Below are positions 7,789-15,080 of a DNA stretch of 32,509 nucleotides, in pieces (positions within the stretch are counted from its first letter, which is position 1; the number at the start of each line of letters is the position of its first letter). Below the pieces are notes generated by a model. The model worked only from the letters and a program-made list of their open reading frames with translations, ran no database searches and was not told where the DNA came from. The position numbers and the translations under genes are program-made. Source of the stretch: Crocinitomicaceae bacterium (GTDB taxonomy: Bacteria > Bacteroidota > Bacteroidia > Flavobacteriales_D > Sanyastnellaceae); NCBI GenBank assembly GCA_002722795.1, contig PBMY01000022.1, positions 1 through 32,509 of the forward strand, read 5' to 3'.

Positions 7789-8619
7789 GTGAAAATTTAT
7801 TCTTTTATAGACTTGAAAAATATATCAGACCACAAACGCGAATCTTCATCAGATTTAAATCTGCTCTTGAAAGAAGAAGTTTTCAAATTGAATCAGAATG
7901 TCGATCACGTCAGCCTTCTCACTGACAAAGACGAAAACGGACCAACGAAATACCAATTTTTATTACGCCAGGGTTGGGCAGCCCTAATATACAGAGATTT
8001 AAGGCTTAGAGATAAGCTTAAGTTCATGGATTTAGCTAGTAAAACAGGCTACTCCTCACAAATGTGGCGCAACCTCATGAAAGCTAATTACGACATAGTG
8101 GATGAATCATTTAACAGACTAAGTATTGTCAGTGATAAATTTATTGAGACTGTTACAAATTCTCTTTTAAAACACGGCTACTTCATTGACACAGAGAAGA
8201 TGGTTAAATACCAAAAGCTCTCAGGAGCAATGGTTAGAATATTTTGGAATAAAGGTAAATGCGTTAATGTTTTAATTCAAAACACTGCAGATGGACCTGA
8301 CGTAGAACAAGACGAACGCCTAGCAATTGACGTGAGGAAAAATCACATTATTAGACTATCAAAATCAATTAACGAATGGAGTTCTTGGTCTAACCTAGAT
8401 CTTAAAAGATGGGTGTTTTGGTCAGATGAAAATCATTTATTCCCCGAAATAGAATCCAAGTATACTGGATTAAAAAAAGAGGATGTAAGCTATAGGATAG
8501 AGGGAGACCAAATATTAATTAATGTAGACAAAAGCGTTAAGGGTCCTAAGACAATAAAACTAGTTTTAGAAAGGAATGAAACTGGCGATTTAATTATATG
8601 TTGTAACGAAGTCCAATGA
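7789..8619 (+). CDS. Unrecognised protein of 276 aa
   Basis: I do not recognise this protein. There is no in-frame ATG near the 5' end: the candidates are TTG 7771 and GTG 7789, and I prefer the GTG because the TTG lies in the palindrome. The chain has no signal peptide or membrane helix, so it is probably cytoplasmic. The middle part is helical and basic ('YRDLRLRDKLKFMDLASKTGYSSQMWRNLMKANYDIVDES', residues about 75-115); the C-terminal half looks like mixed alpha/beta ('IEGDQILINVDKSVKGPKTIKLVLERN'). The helical part has the feel of a DNA- or nucleotide-handling domain, but no motif proves it. Its 3' end overlaps the convergent TonB-receptor gene by 26 bases. Confidence 0.7.
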   Translation: MKIYSFIDLKNISDHKRESSSDLNLLLKEEVFKLNQNVDHVSLLTDKDENGPTKYQFLLRQGWAALIYRDLRLRDKLKFMDLASKTGYSSQMWRNLMKANYDIVDESFNRLSIVSDKFIETVTNSLLKHGYFIDTEKMVKYQKLSGAMVRIFWNKGKCVNVLIQNTADGPDVEQDERLAIDVRKNHIIRLSKSINEWSSWSNLDLKRWVFWSDENHLFPEIESKYTGLKKEDVSYRIEGDQILINVDKSVKGPKTIKLVLERNETGDLIICCNEVQ

Positions 8620-10864
8620 AACCTCTTATCCCTTGGTTTGGCCCAAAAACATAAGCCGGGTCAAATACCAACTCTCCCTCAGGAGTATTTTGCTGAAATG
8701 GATCTAGAGTGTTACCAAGGTAACTGACTCCTTCAGGAAGAGTTTTCCAAGGCGTCCAATCAAGTAAATTTTTAACACCACCAAAACATTCAAAGTCGTC
8801 TCCAATTTTCTTCGTCAACTGAATGTTTTGAATACTATACCATGGAGATTGAGCAGGTCGAGGATCTATGAAATCTCCATCACTCATTGTAGGAAGTTCC
8901 ATTGGGCTATAGACATTACCTGTGTAATTAAGTTCTATATCCGCCTTATCTATATTGTATCCAATAGACCAAGTTCCTGAAAACTGTTCGGTCAATTCTT
9001 GACGCTCACGTACACTATCATTTTCAGTGAATACGTCCATTAATGTTGCACCTACGCGGAATTTTAATGTACTCATAACCACATCTAGATTAATAGAAAT
9101 TCCCTGTGATACTCCTTTACCATCAAGGTTGTCGTAGATGATTTGATTTGGGTTGGTGTCATAATCTGGAATTATTTTATTGTCAAAGTGAGTATAAAAT
9201 ACAGACGCATCGATGTTTACTAATGCATTGTTACGCGTGTAAATATTTCTAACGTAGTTCAGGTTTGAGTTAATCGAACGTTCTGGAAATAGTTCTGAGG
9301 CAATAATCACCTCGCGAGCACTAGTTAGAGCTGCATGGTCTTCAGTAAAGACATTTGCTACACGATATCCTGTGCCAAACGAAACCCTTAATGTGTGTAG
9401 CTTATTTGGTGAACTCCACTTGTAGTTAACTCTTGGCGTAAAAATATGTCCGTGTAATGAATTGTTATCGTATCGTATACCTAGCAAGAGTTTACTGTTT
9501 TCATGAAGAGCAATCTCATCCTGTAGAAATATCCCAGGCAGGTATGTATGAGTTGGTAAATTTCTAGGATGTACAGTATCTGCTGTAGCAGTCGCAGGCG
9601 TATTGTCATCGTAATATGTGTAACGCATTGTAAAACCACCAAGCAAGTTGTGCGATTCACGTATTTCTTTATCCCAAACTAATTGGCCAAATCCCACCTT
9701 TTGATCTGCAATGTATTCTATATCACCGTATACTGAGTTTTGGCCATGACTATTAGCACTGAATTGAAACAACACATGCTCTTTCATAGGCAATTCATAG
9801 GTGCCAAATACTTCCCAACGATCAGTGTAAATACTTTCCCCATACACCTCATCGCCACCACGATGAATTTCCTCATCCCATTCAACATCACCGCCAAAAC
9901 GGTCTTCAGAAACCATTCTTCCTGCCAACGTAAAAACCCGACCTTCTTTGCGTTTAAAGTTCCACTTATTAAAAATTGATGTGCGGTCTTGTAGAGTCAT
10001 ATCAGTGAAATTGTCTCCGTCATTGTCAACTCTTTCGTCAAATTTGAAGTGGTTTACTCCAATAAATGCTTCGATATTTTCATTTAAAGAAAACTTTGAC
10101 GCAACGTCAACATTCAATTCACCCCAACTAGTTCCAAATATGTCTGCAGAAAATGCCGGAGCATTAACCGTCTTCTTAGTTATGATATTTATAAGTCCTC
10201 CTACTGCTTCAGATCCGTACAGAGTACTGGCTGGACCCTTGACAACTTCTATACGCTCAAGCAAAGACTGTGGAATACCATTGAGACCATATACTGTTGA
10301 CAGACCACTTACAATAGGCATTCCGTCAATTAAAACCATTGTATAAGGACCCTCTAAACCATTAATATGAATATCACCTGTATTACATACTGAACAATTG
10401 ATTTGTGGTCGTACACCATTTACAATTTGAAGTGCCTCGCATACTGAAGGAGTTGGATTTGCTTTGAAAAACAATGGTGAGTAGACCTCAATTGGTACAG
10501 CGCTTTCAAGTTTGGAAACCTCCTTCATAGTTCCTGAAACAACAACCTCATTGATCATTGCTACGTCCTTCTCAAACTCAAAATCGAGAACAACCATTCC
10601 ACTAGTAGGGATAGTGACTTCTTTTTGCTCACTTAAGAATCCCAAAGAAGAAGCTACGACTTTATATGTGCCTGCGGGAACATTTTGAATGAAAAAATAA
10701 CCCTCAACATCTGCAGCTGTACCAAGGCGTGAATTCTTGATAATTACACTAGAAAATGGAACAGGCTCACCTTCTGAGCTTACAGTTCCAACCAAATTAG
10801 ATTGAGAAAATGCAGGAAAACTAAACAGACCAAAGACTAGCAAAATCAAAGAAATGGGGTGCAT
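8594..10864 (-). CDS. TonB-dependent outer-membrane receptor
   Basis: 756 aa. Signal peptide (1-20), then a CarboxypepD_reg-like beta-sandwich typical of Bacteroidota receptors (about 24-105, 'GTVSSEGEPVPFSSVIIKNS'). The plug domain (about 110-235) has 'MVLIDGMPIV', 'LERIEVVKGPASTLYGSEA' and 'GGLINIITKK'; a 22-strand type barrel follows to the terminal aromatic 'IGLRYNI'. The plug includes a 'NCSVCNTGDIHINGLEG' segment, the CxxC-containing form seen in BtuB/CirA-like Bacteroidota receptors. Such receptors import metal complexes or cofactors with energy from TonB. A DtxR/MntR-family regulator is transcribed divergently from a shared 135-bp region, suggesting that the substrate is a metal chelate or haem-like compound under metal control; the exact ligand cannot be read. 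Confidence 0.95.
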   Translation of the reverse strand: MHPISLILLVFGLFSFPAFSQSNLVGTVSSEGEPVPFSSVIIKNSRLGTAADVEGYFFIQNVPAGTYKVVASSLGFLSEQKEVTIPTSGMVVLDFEFEKDVAMINEVVVSGTMKEVSKLESAVPIEVYSPLFFKANPTPSVCEALQIVNGVRPQINCSVCNTGDIHINGLEGPYTMVLIDGMPIVSGLSTVYGLNGIPQSLLERIEVVKGPASTLYGSEAVGGLINIITKKTVNAPAFSADIFGTSWGELNVDVASKFSLNENIEAFIGVNHFKFDERVDNDGDNFTDMTLQDRTSIFNKWNFKRKEGRVFTLAGRMVSEDRFGGDVEWDEEIHRGGDEVYGESIYTDRWEVFGTYELPMKEHVLFQFSANSHGQNSVYGDIEYIADQKVGFGQLVWDKEIRESHNLLGGFTMRYTYYDDNTPATATADTVHPRNLPTHTYLPGIFLQDEIALHENSKLLLGIRYDNNSLHGHIFTPRVNYKWSSPNKLHTLRVSFGTGYRVANVFTEDHAALTSAREVIIASELFPERSINSNLNYVRNIYTRNNALVNIDASVFYTHFDNKIIPDYDTNPNQIIYDNLDGKGVSQGISINLDVVMSTLKFRVGATLMDVFTENDSVRERQELTEQFSGTWSIGYNIDKADIELNYTGNVYSPMELPTMSDGDFIDPRPAQSPWYSIQNIQLTKKIGDDFECFGGVKNLLDWTPWKTLPEGVSYLGNTLDPFQQNTPEGELVFDPAYVFGPNQGIRGFIGLRYNI

Positions 10865-10896
10865 TATTATGAAGTGAATTATTTTAAAATTTAAGA

Positions 10897-10904
10897 CAAA
10901 TATA
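10897..10904 (-). promoter_or_regulatory. Bacteroidota -7 promoter element for the TonB receptor
   Basis: On the minus strand this reads TATATTTG, an exact match to TAnnTTTG, 32 bases before the receptor ATG at 10864, giving a leader of about 25 bases. A weak TTG-type -33 element (minus-strand TATTGTTAGG) lies about 20 bases further upstream. Confidence 0.6.
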
Positions 10905-10956
10905 AATAATGTTTTATTGACCTAACAATAAAGATAGGCTGTTGTATTAATATATT

Positions 10957-10968
10957 TAGATTAATCTA
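10957..10968. promoter_or_regulatory. Palindromic operator candidate for the DtxR/MntR-type regulator
   Basis: TAGATTAATCTA is a perfect 12-bp palindrome lying in the spacer just upstream of the regulator's -7 box (10977-10984), where a bound repressor would block RNA polymerase. DtxR-family proteins bind AT-rich palindromes as dimers and often autoregulate. Whether it also controls the divergent receptor promoter about 55 bp away is open. Confidence 0.5.
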
Positions 10969-10976
10969 TATGGTGC

Positions 10977-10984
10977 TATATTTG
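10977..10984 (+). promoter_or_regulatory. Bacteroidota -7 promoter element for the DtxR-type regulator
   Basis: TATATTTG matches TAnnTTTG exactly. Transcription would begin near 10990, which leaves the upstream ATG at 10970 outside the message and supports the ATG at 11000 as the start, with a very short leader. Confidence 0.55.
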
Positions 10985-10999
10985 TCTAATTACAAGTCC

Positions 11000-11656
11000 A
11001 TGATTTCAGAAACAGTCGAAAATTATTTAAAGGCGCTTTTTACTCTCGCAGATGAGGAAGGGAAAGTATCTGTATCAGAATTGAGTCAATGCCTAGAGGT
11101 AAGTAAGCCCTCTGCAAATAGTATGGCTAAAACTCTTCATCAAGAAGGTTTTTTGATATACAAAAAGTATAAACCTCTTGTACTAACTAAGTATGGAAGA
11201 AAAGCTGCTGCCTTGGTTATCAGGCGCCACCGCTTGACTGAAATGTTTCTAGTTGAAAAGATGGGGTTTGCATGGGACGAAGTGCACGATGTGGCAGAAC
11301 AAATAGAACATGTTCAATCACCTATGTTTTTTGAAAGAATGGACGAGTTAATGGACTTCCCTAAGTTCGACCCACACGGATCCCCTATTCCTGATCGAGA
11401 TGGAAATATTGTTGAAGCGGATTGGGTTCCTCTTTCTGCATGTGCTGAGGGGGATAGTGTTTCATTTGTGGGTCTAGCGCAGTCATCTAAATCATTATTA
11501 CAGCTTTTGGATGGTCACAAAATCGCTCTTAACCAGATTTTTGAGGTTACCACAATTGAACCCTTTGACCAAAGCATTGTGATTAATCGAGATGGATTCC
11601 CTGCACTTACTCTAAGTCGTCAAGTTTGTAATGAGATGCTAGTACGTGTTAAGTGA
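11000..11656 (+). CDS. DtxR/MntR-family metal-dependent transcription regulator
   Basis: 218 aa from the ATG at 11000 ('MISETVENYLKAL'); an ATG at 10970 would add ten residues but overlaps the palindrome and lies before the likely transcript start. Residues 1-60 form the winged helix ('VSVSELSQCLEVSKPSANSMAKTLHQEGFL'), 65-140 the dimerisation and metal-binding domain with 'RRHRLTEMFL' and 'AEQIEHVQSPMFFERMDELM', whose His/Glu/His residues match family ligands. The C-terminal part ('LSACAEGDSVSFVGL...') is an SH3/FeoA-like domain. At the first metal-site position the protein has Asn ('VENYLKA') where MntR has Asp and DtxR has Met, a variant I believe is common in Bacteroidota. It probably senses Mn(II) or Fe(II) and represses itself and the divergent TonB receptor; this target is an inference from position. 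Confidence 0.93.
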   Translation: MISETVENYLKALFTLADEEGKVSVSELSQCLEVSKPSANSMAKTLHQEGFLIYKKYKPLVLTKYGRKAAALVIRRHRLTEMFLVEKMGFAWDEVHDVAEQIEHVQSPMFFERMDELMDFPKFDPHGSPIPDRDGNIVEADWVPLSACAEGDSVSFVGLAQSSKSLLQLLDGHKIALNQIFEVTTIEPFDQSIVINRDGFPALTLSRQVCNEMLVRVK

Positions 11657-11676
11657 TCGGATTCAATTCCTTACTA

Positions 11677-11850
11677 TCAGCCTTTAATCAACTTCACTGC
11701 CCACCAACTCAATCCAAGTACTAATAATGCTGCACCTACATTGAACAGTGGTTCTGCACCCATTAAATGATTAAGCTTGAATGTTATACCTGACACTGTT
11801 AGGGCTAAGCCCAAAAGAGCAATTACCTTAGGATTTCGGTTTGGATTCAT
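11677..11850 (-). CDS. Small two-helix membrane protein, GldL-N-like (57 aa)
   Basis: A short frame from ATG 11850 to TGA 11677 codes a basic N-terminus (MNPNRNPK), a first helix (VIALLGLALTVSGITF), a turn with 'KLNHLMGAE', a second helix (FNVGAALLVLGLSWWAV) and a basic end (KLIKG). This helix-FKxxH-GA-helix pattern recalls the N-terminal membrane hairpin of gliding motor protein GldL, but the protein stops after the hairpin and no gldK/M/N genes are near. It sits between the DtxR-type gene (21 bases from its stop, convergent) and the terminator of the membrane protein gene upstream. The positive-inside charges and sensible codons make it a credible gene; its role is unknown. Confidence 0.65.
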   Translation of the reverse strand: MNPNRNPKVIALLGLALTVSGITFKLNHLMGAEPLFNVGAALLVLGLSWWAVKLIKG

Positions 11851-11876
11851 ACGTTAAAGATAGTGGTCGTCTCAAA

Positions 11877-11901
11877 AAAAAGACCCCATTGAGGTCTTTT
11901 T
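11877..11901 (-). terminator. Intrinsic terminator of the DUF975-like gene
   Basis: A 9-bp stem (AAAAAGACC / GGTCTTTTT on the plus strand) with a 7-base loop lies 22 bases after the stop of the minus-strand gene at 11923. On the minus strand it runs into an uninterrupted T-tract from the A-run that begins at 11874. It is partly symmetric and may also stop plus-strand transcripts from the DtxR-type gene. Confidence 0.8.
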
Positions 11902-11922
11902 GGAATGAAAATGTCAAAATTA

Positions 11923-12567
11923 TTACTCAGACGTTCCACATAGACTCTTGTATATCATAGCCATTACACCTAACTGAATTGGGTAATATAACATTAGCAC
12001 AATTGCTTGAAGTAATTTCGACCATCCAGCACCGCACACAAACATAGCAGTTAATGGATCTAAATAAAAAGCATCAGCACACTCCTGATTAGTTCCTAAT
12101 GATCCTATAAGAAACAAAATCACTATAAATCCTATTGAAATAATCAAGTAGATTAAGAACATATTCAATTTGTGTCCATATGTAAGTTTATTACTCTCAT
12201 GTAATGCTTGTATAGGATTAAGACCCTTATCTACTAATAGCAATAAAGCCATAGACCAAGCATATGTCAACACAATTCCCGGAATGATTAAAAACAGCAG
12301 ACCAATTTGAATCCCCATGAGCATCAAAGCCATCAATAAGAAAAAATTACCCATATTTTTTCTGTACTTAGAATTAAATATTTCTGTGGGATTTATCACT
12401 TCACCTCTGCTAAGAGCTGCAGGTAAAGAAATCATTGCAATTGTAGTCCCAACATTTAAATATGGGATCCAAATAGTCAAAAAGTAAAGAATTGAAGCTG
12501 CTAAAAGCGAAAAGAAATTTTTAAGGGCGATAGAAACCCCTCCTTTAATAACATTAGTAATATCCAT
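11923..12567 (-). CDS. Polytopic membrane protein, DUF975/glycerophosphodiesterase-membrane-domain-like
   Basis: 214 aa with about five hydrophobic helices and no signal peptide. The core motif 'FLIIPGIVLTYAWSMALLLLVDKGLNPIQALHESNKLTYGHKLNMF' matches the 'iPGi..yrws...ylv.D...g..eAlk.S..lt.G' signature shared by DUF975-type integral membrane proteins, whose function is poorly known. It is a single gene with its own terminator and no enzyme motif. Confidence 0.8.
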   Translation of the reverse strand: MDITNVIKGGVSIALKNFFSLLAASILYFLTIWIPYLNVGTTIAMISLPAALSRGEVINPTEIFNSKYRKNMGNFFLLMALMLMGIQIGLLFLIIPGIVLTYAWSMALLLLVDKGLNPIQALHESNKLTYGHKLNMFLIYLIISIGFIVILFLIGSLGTNQECADAFYLDPLTAMFVCGAGWSKLLQAIVLMLYYPIQLGVMAMIYKSLCGTSE

Positions 12568-12708
12568 TTTAGAAAGTTTTGATTTATTGCTGTCTAATCT
12601 ACAACATTAACTACCAACATGTTAAACCGAGTATGAATCTGTATGTTATAGGAATTCATACTAGTTAAGTTAATCATGAATTAAAAGCTGTGTAGCTATT
12701 TTAGCTAA

Positions 12709-14913
12709 ATGAATATCCGACTGTATCTATTTATGTTGTTTATGTTTTGTGGTGGATTAATCTCAGCCCAAAATATCGCCCAAGTAGACCTTCAAGCACT
12801 AAAAGAATTAGAAGCTCTTGTAGTCGAACACCAAGACCCTAAGAGTCTTTTGCAAGTTACTAAAGCTTATCCTGTAGCAGAAGTAAATGGACAAGCTACG
12901 GTGGGATTATTGGGACGTTTGACCTCAAGTGTTACAGAAACTGAATGGAGAGCATGGGCTGATAATGAAGAGGCTGTTTTTGCAGGTGCTTGTCGTAATG
13001 GAATTGTCTCTTTTAGAATTGATGCATACTCTTTAGATGTATTATGGCAAACTCCAATGGACTTAGTTGAATTGGCATCAAGAGCGGTGCCTGACTTAAA
13101 TAAAGCTCGCTACGGAACAAGGGTTGATAGCGTACATAATGGATTCAATCTTCCTCAACCATATCATGGTGAAGGAGTTTTAATTGGCGTTCTAGACTGG
13201 GGTTTTGATTACACGCACCCTATGTTTTATGATACTACTCTAACTAGTACAAGAATACGTGCGGTTTGGGATCAATATAGACAAGCTGGCCCCTCTCCTA
13301 GTGACTACGAATATGGAACTGTAGCGGAATCCCAAACAGAATTACAAGCTATGGGCAGTGACACTTCAAACGTATACGGTTACTCTTCTCACGGTTCTCA
13401 TGTAGCAGGTATTGCTGGCGGAAGTGGAGCTGGAATAGGAATAAAGGGAATGGCACCAGCTGCAGAATTTTTATTTGCCACCCTGATGGTAGATGAATCA
13501 GCAGCCTTGGATGCGTTTGATTGGATGCAAAGTGTAGCTGAAGCCGATGGAAAAAGATTGGTTATAAATAACAGCTGGGGCTTACCTCAATGGGGAACAC
13601 CTGATGGAAGTGCTTTGAGTAACCAATTCATTGATTCAATGTCAGACGAAGGCGTCGTTTTTGTTAGTTCAAATGGAAATAACGGTGATGTCGATTTTCA
13701 TATTGACCACACATTCGAAGAGCCAGGAGATACTATACGCTCTAGAGTGAAATTCTACCCTCTTAATGCAAATCCAAACACATGGGGACAGAATCTCACT
13801 CTTTGGGGTGAGGTTGGTGAGTCTTTTGAAATGGGTTTTCAGCTAATCGCTGGAGTTTCAACAGTTGTTGGCGAGAGTCCAATGTACAACACTGCTGATG
13901 GGCCTTTGATGCTCGATGCTATTGAGGTGGTTAATAACGACACAATCATTTACGATGTAGTTATGGAGCAGTCGCATCCTGTAAATGGAAGACCATTTAT
14001 GCAAATGCGTATTCATAAAGGGGATGCATACTTAGCGGTTGTCATGCAAGTCACAAGTGAAAATGGTAGAATTCATGCTTGGAACCACACTCATCTAACA
14101 AATGATGTTGGCAATTGGGGACAGGATTTTCAAGCAGCACAACCTGGATGGATTGGTGGAGATCCATACTACGGAATACAACAACCAGCTTGCGGCCACA
14201 GTGTTATTGCAGTTGGTGCTTATTCGTCTGAATATCTAAATGCTGTAGATATTGAATTAGGTGGAACATTAGCCAATTTCTCATCTTACGGTCCTACACT
14301 TGACGAACGACTCAAGCCAAGCGTTTCAGCACCAGGTGTAAACGTAGAATCATCTCTTAGCTCATTTCGTGACGGATCATACAGTATCACCAACTCTGTT
14401 GAGTTTGAAGGAACAGAATACGAATTTGCAAGACTATCTGGCACAAGTATGAGTAGTCCTGCCACTGCTGGTGTAGTTGCTTTAATGTTAGAAGCCAATT
14501 CAGAGTTAACCCCAGCTGATGTTCGTTCAATTCTAGAATCGACAGCACGTGAAGATGATGAAACTGGAGTGTTACCCACTGAGGGAGATCATGTTTGGGG
14601 GCATGGTAAGGTCACTGCTTCACAGGCAGTATTAGCTGCGTTGACTTGGGATTCAAGTTTGGGCGTTGCAGATATAGAAAATGAGCAATCTTATATTTAT
14701 CCGAACCCTGCAAAAAAACGAATTTGGTTTTACGGCGTAGATGGAGGTGAATCTCATTGGGAGGTGTATGACATACATGGGCGATTATGTCAGTCAGGCC
14801 AAAATCTCAATCTCAATAGCGTAGATGTTTCAGGACTTCAGTCCGGAGTGTACATTATTAAAGTTAGTACTCTTGGAGACACACAAGATTTCAAATTTTT
14901 TAAACGAAATTGA
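12709..14913 (+). CDS. T9SS-secreted subtilisin-like (S8) serine protease
   Basis: 734 aa. Signal peptide 1-20 (cleavage near 'LISAQ'), a pro-region to about 150, then the S8 catalytic domain with the triad D163 ('GVLDWGFDYTHP'), H228 ('YSSHGSHVAG') and S580 ('LSGTSMSSPATAG'); the oxyanion Asn is about N324 ('SSNGNNG'). An insert of about 170 residues (335-500) separates the oxyanion region from the Ser region and is beta-rich, as in larger Bacteroidota subtilases. The end ('YIYPNPAKKRIWFYG') is a T9SS type A sorting domain. It should work at the cell surface or outside, degrading protein. An inverted repeat TAGCTA-TTT-TAGCTA (12693-12707) lies just before the ATG and may affect translation. 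Confidence 0.95.
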   Translation: MNIRLYLFMLFMFCGGLISAQNIAQVDLQALKELEALVVEHQDPKSLLQVTKAYPVAEVNGQATVGLLGRLTSSVTETEWRAWADNEEAVFAGACRNGIVSFRIDAYSLDVLWQTPMDLVELASRAVPDLNKARYGTRVDSVHNGFNLPQPYHGEGVLIGVLDWGFDYTHPMFYDTTLTSTRIRAVWDQYRQAGPSPSDYEYGTVAESQTELQAMGSDTSNVYGYSSHGSHVAGIAGGSGAGIGIKGMAPAAEFLFATLMVDESAALDAFDWMQSVAEADGKRLVINNSWGLPQWGTPDGSALSNQFIDSMSDEGVVFVSSNGNNGDVDFHIDHTFEEPGDTIRSRVKFYPLNANPNTWGQNLTLWGEVGESFEMGFQLIAGVSTVVGESPMYNTADGPLMLDAIEVVNNDTIIYDVVMEQSHPVNGRPFMQMRIHKGDAYLAVVMQVTSENGRIHAWNHTHLTNDVGNWGQDFQAAQPGWIGGDPYYGIQQPACGHSVIAVGAYSSEYLNAVDIELGGTLANFSSYGPTLDERLKPSVSAPGVNVESSLSSFRDGSYSITNSVEFEGTEYEFARLSGTSMSSPATAGVVALMLEANSELTPADVRSILESTAREDDETGVLPTEGDHVWGHGKVTASQAVLAALTWDSSLGVADIENEQSYIYPNPAKKRIWFYGVDGGESHWEVYDIHGRLCQSGQNLNLNSVDVSGLQSGVYIIKVSTLGDTQDFKFFKRN

Positions 14914-15080
14914 TCGCTAGGCACAATGGATGTTATAGTTGTAACAATTTACAAATACCTTTAGAGCATCAGATGAGTTTGGTAATGAGCCTTTTATGAT
15001 ATACATTTACTACGAAAGCAATTATTTCTCTTTTGATATAAATGACTTTCTACACTTTCTAATTACTAATCAAAATTATT

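Noticed and set aside
12693-12707. TAGCTA inverted repeat as an operator before the protease gene
   Set aside because: Six-base self-complementary arms are common by chance, and the site touches the ATG; kept only as a remark in the gene entry.
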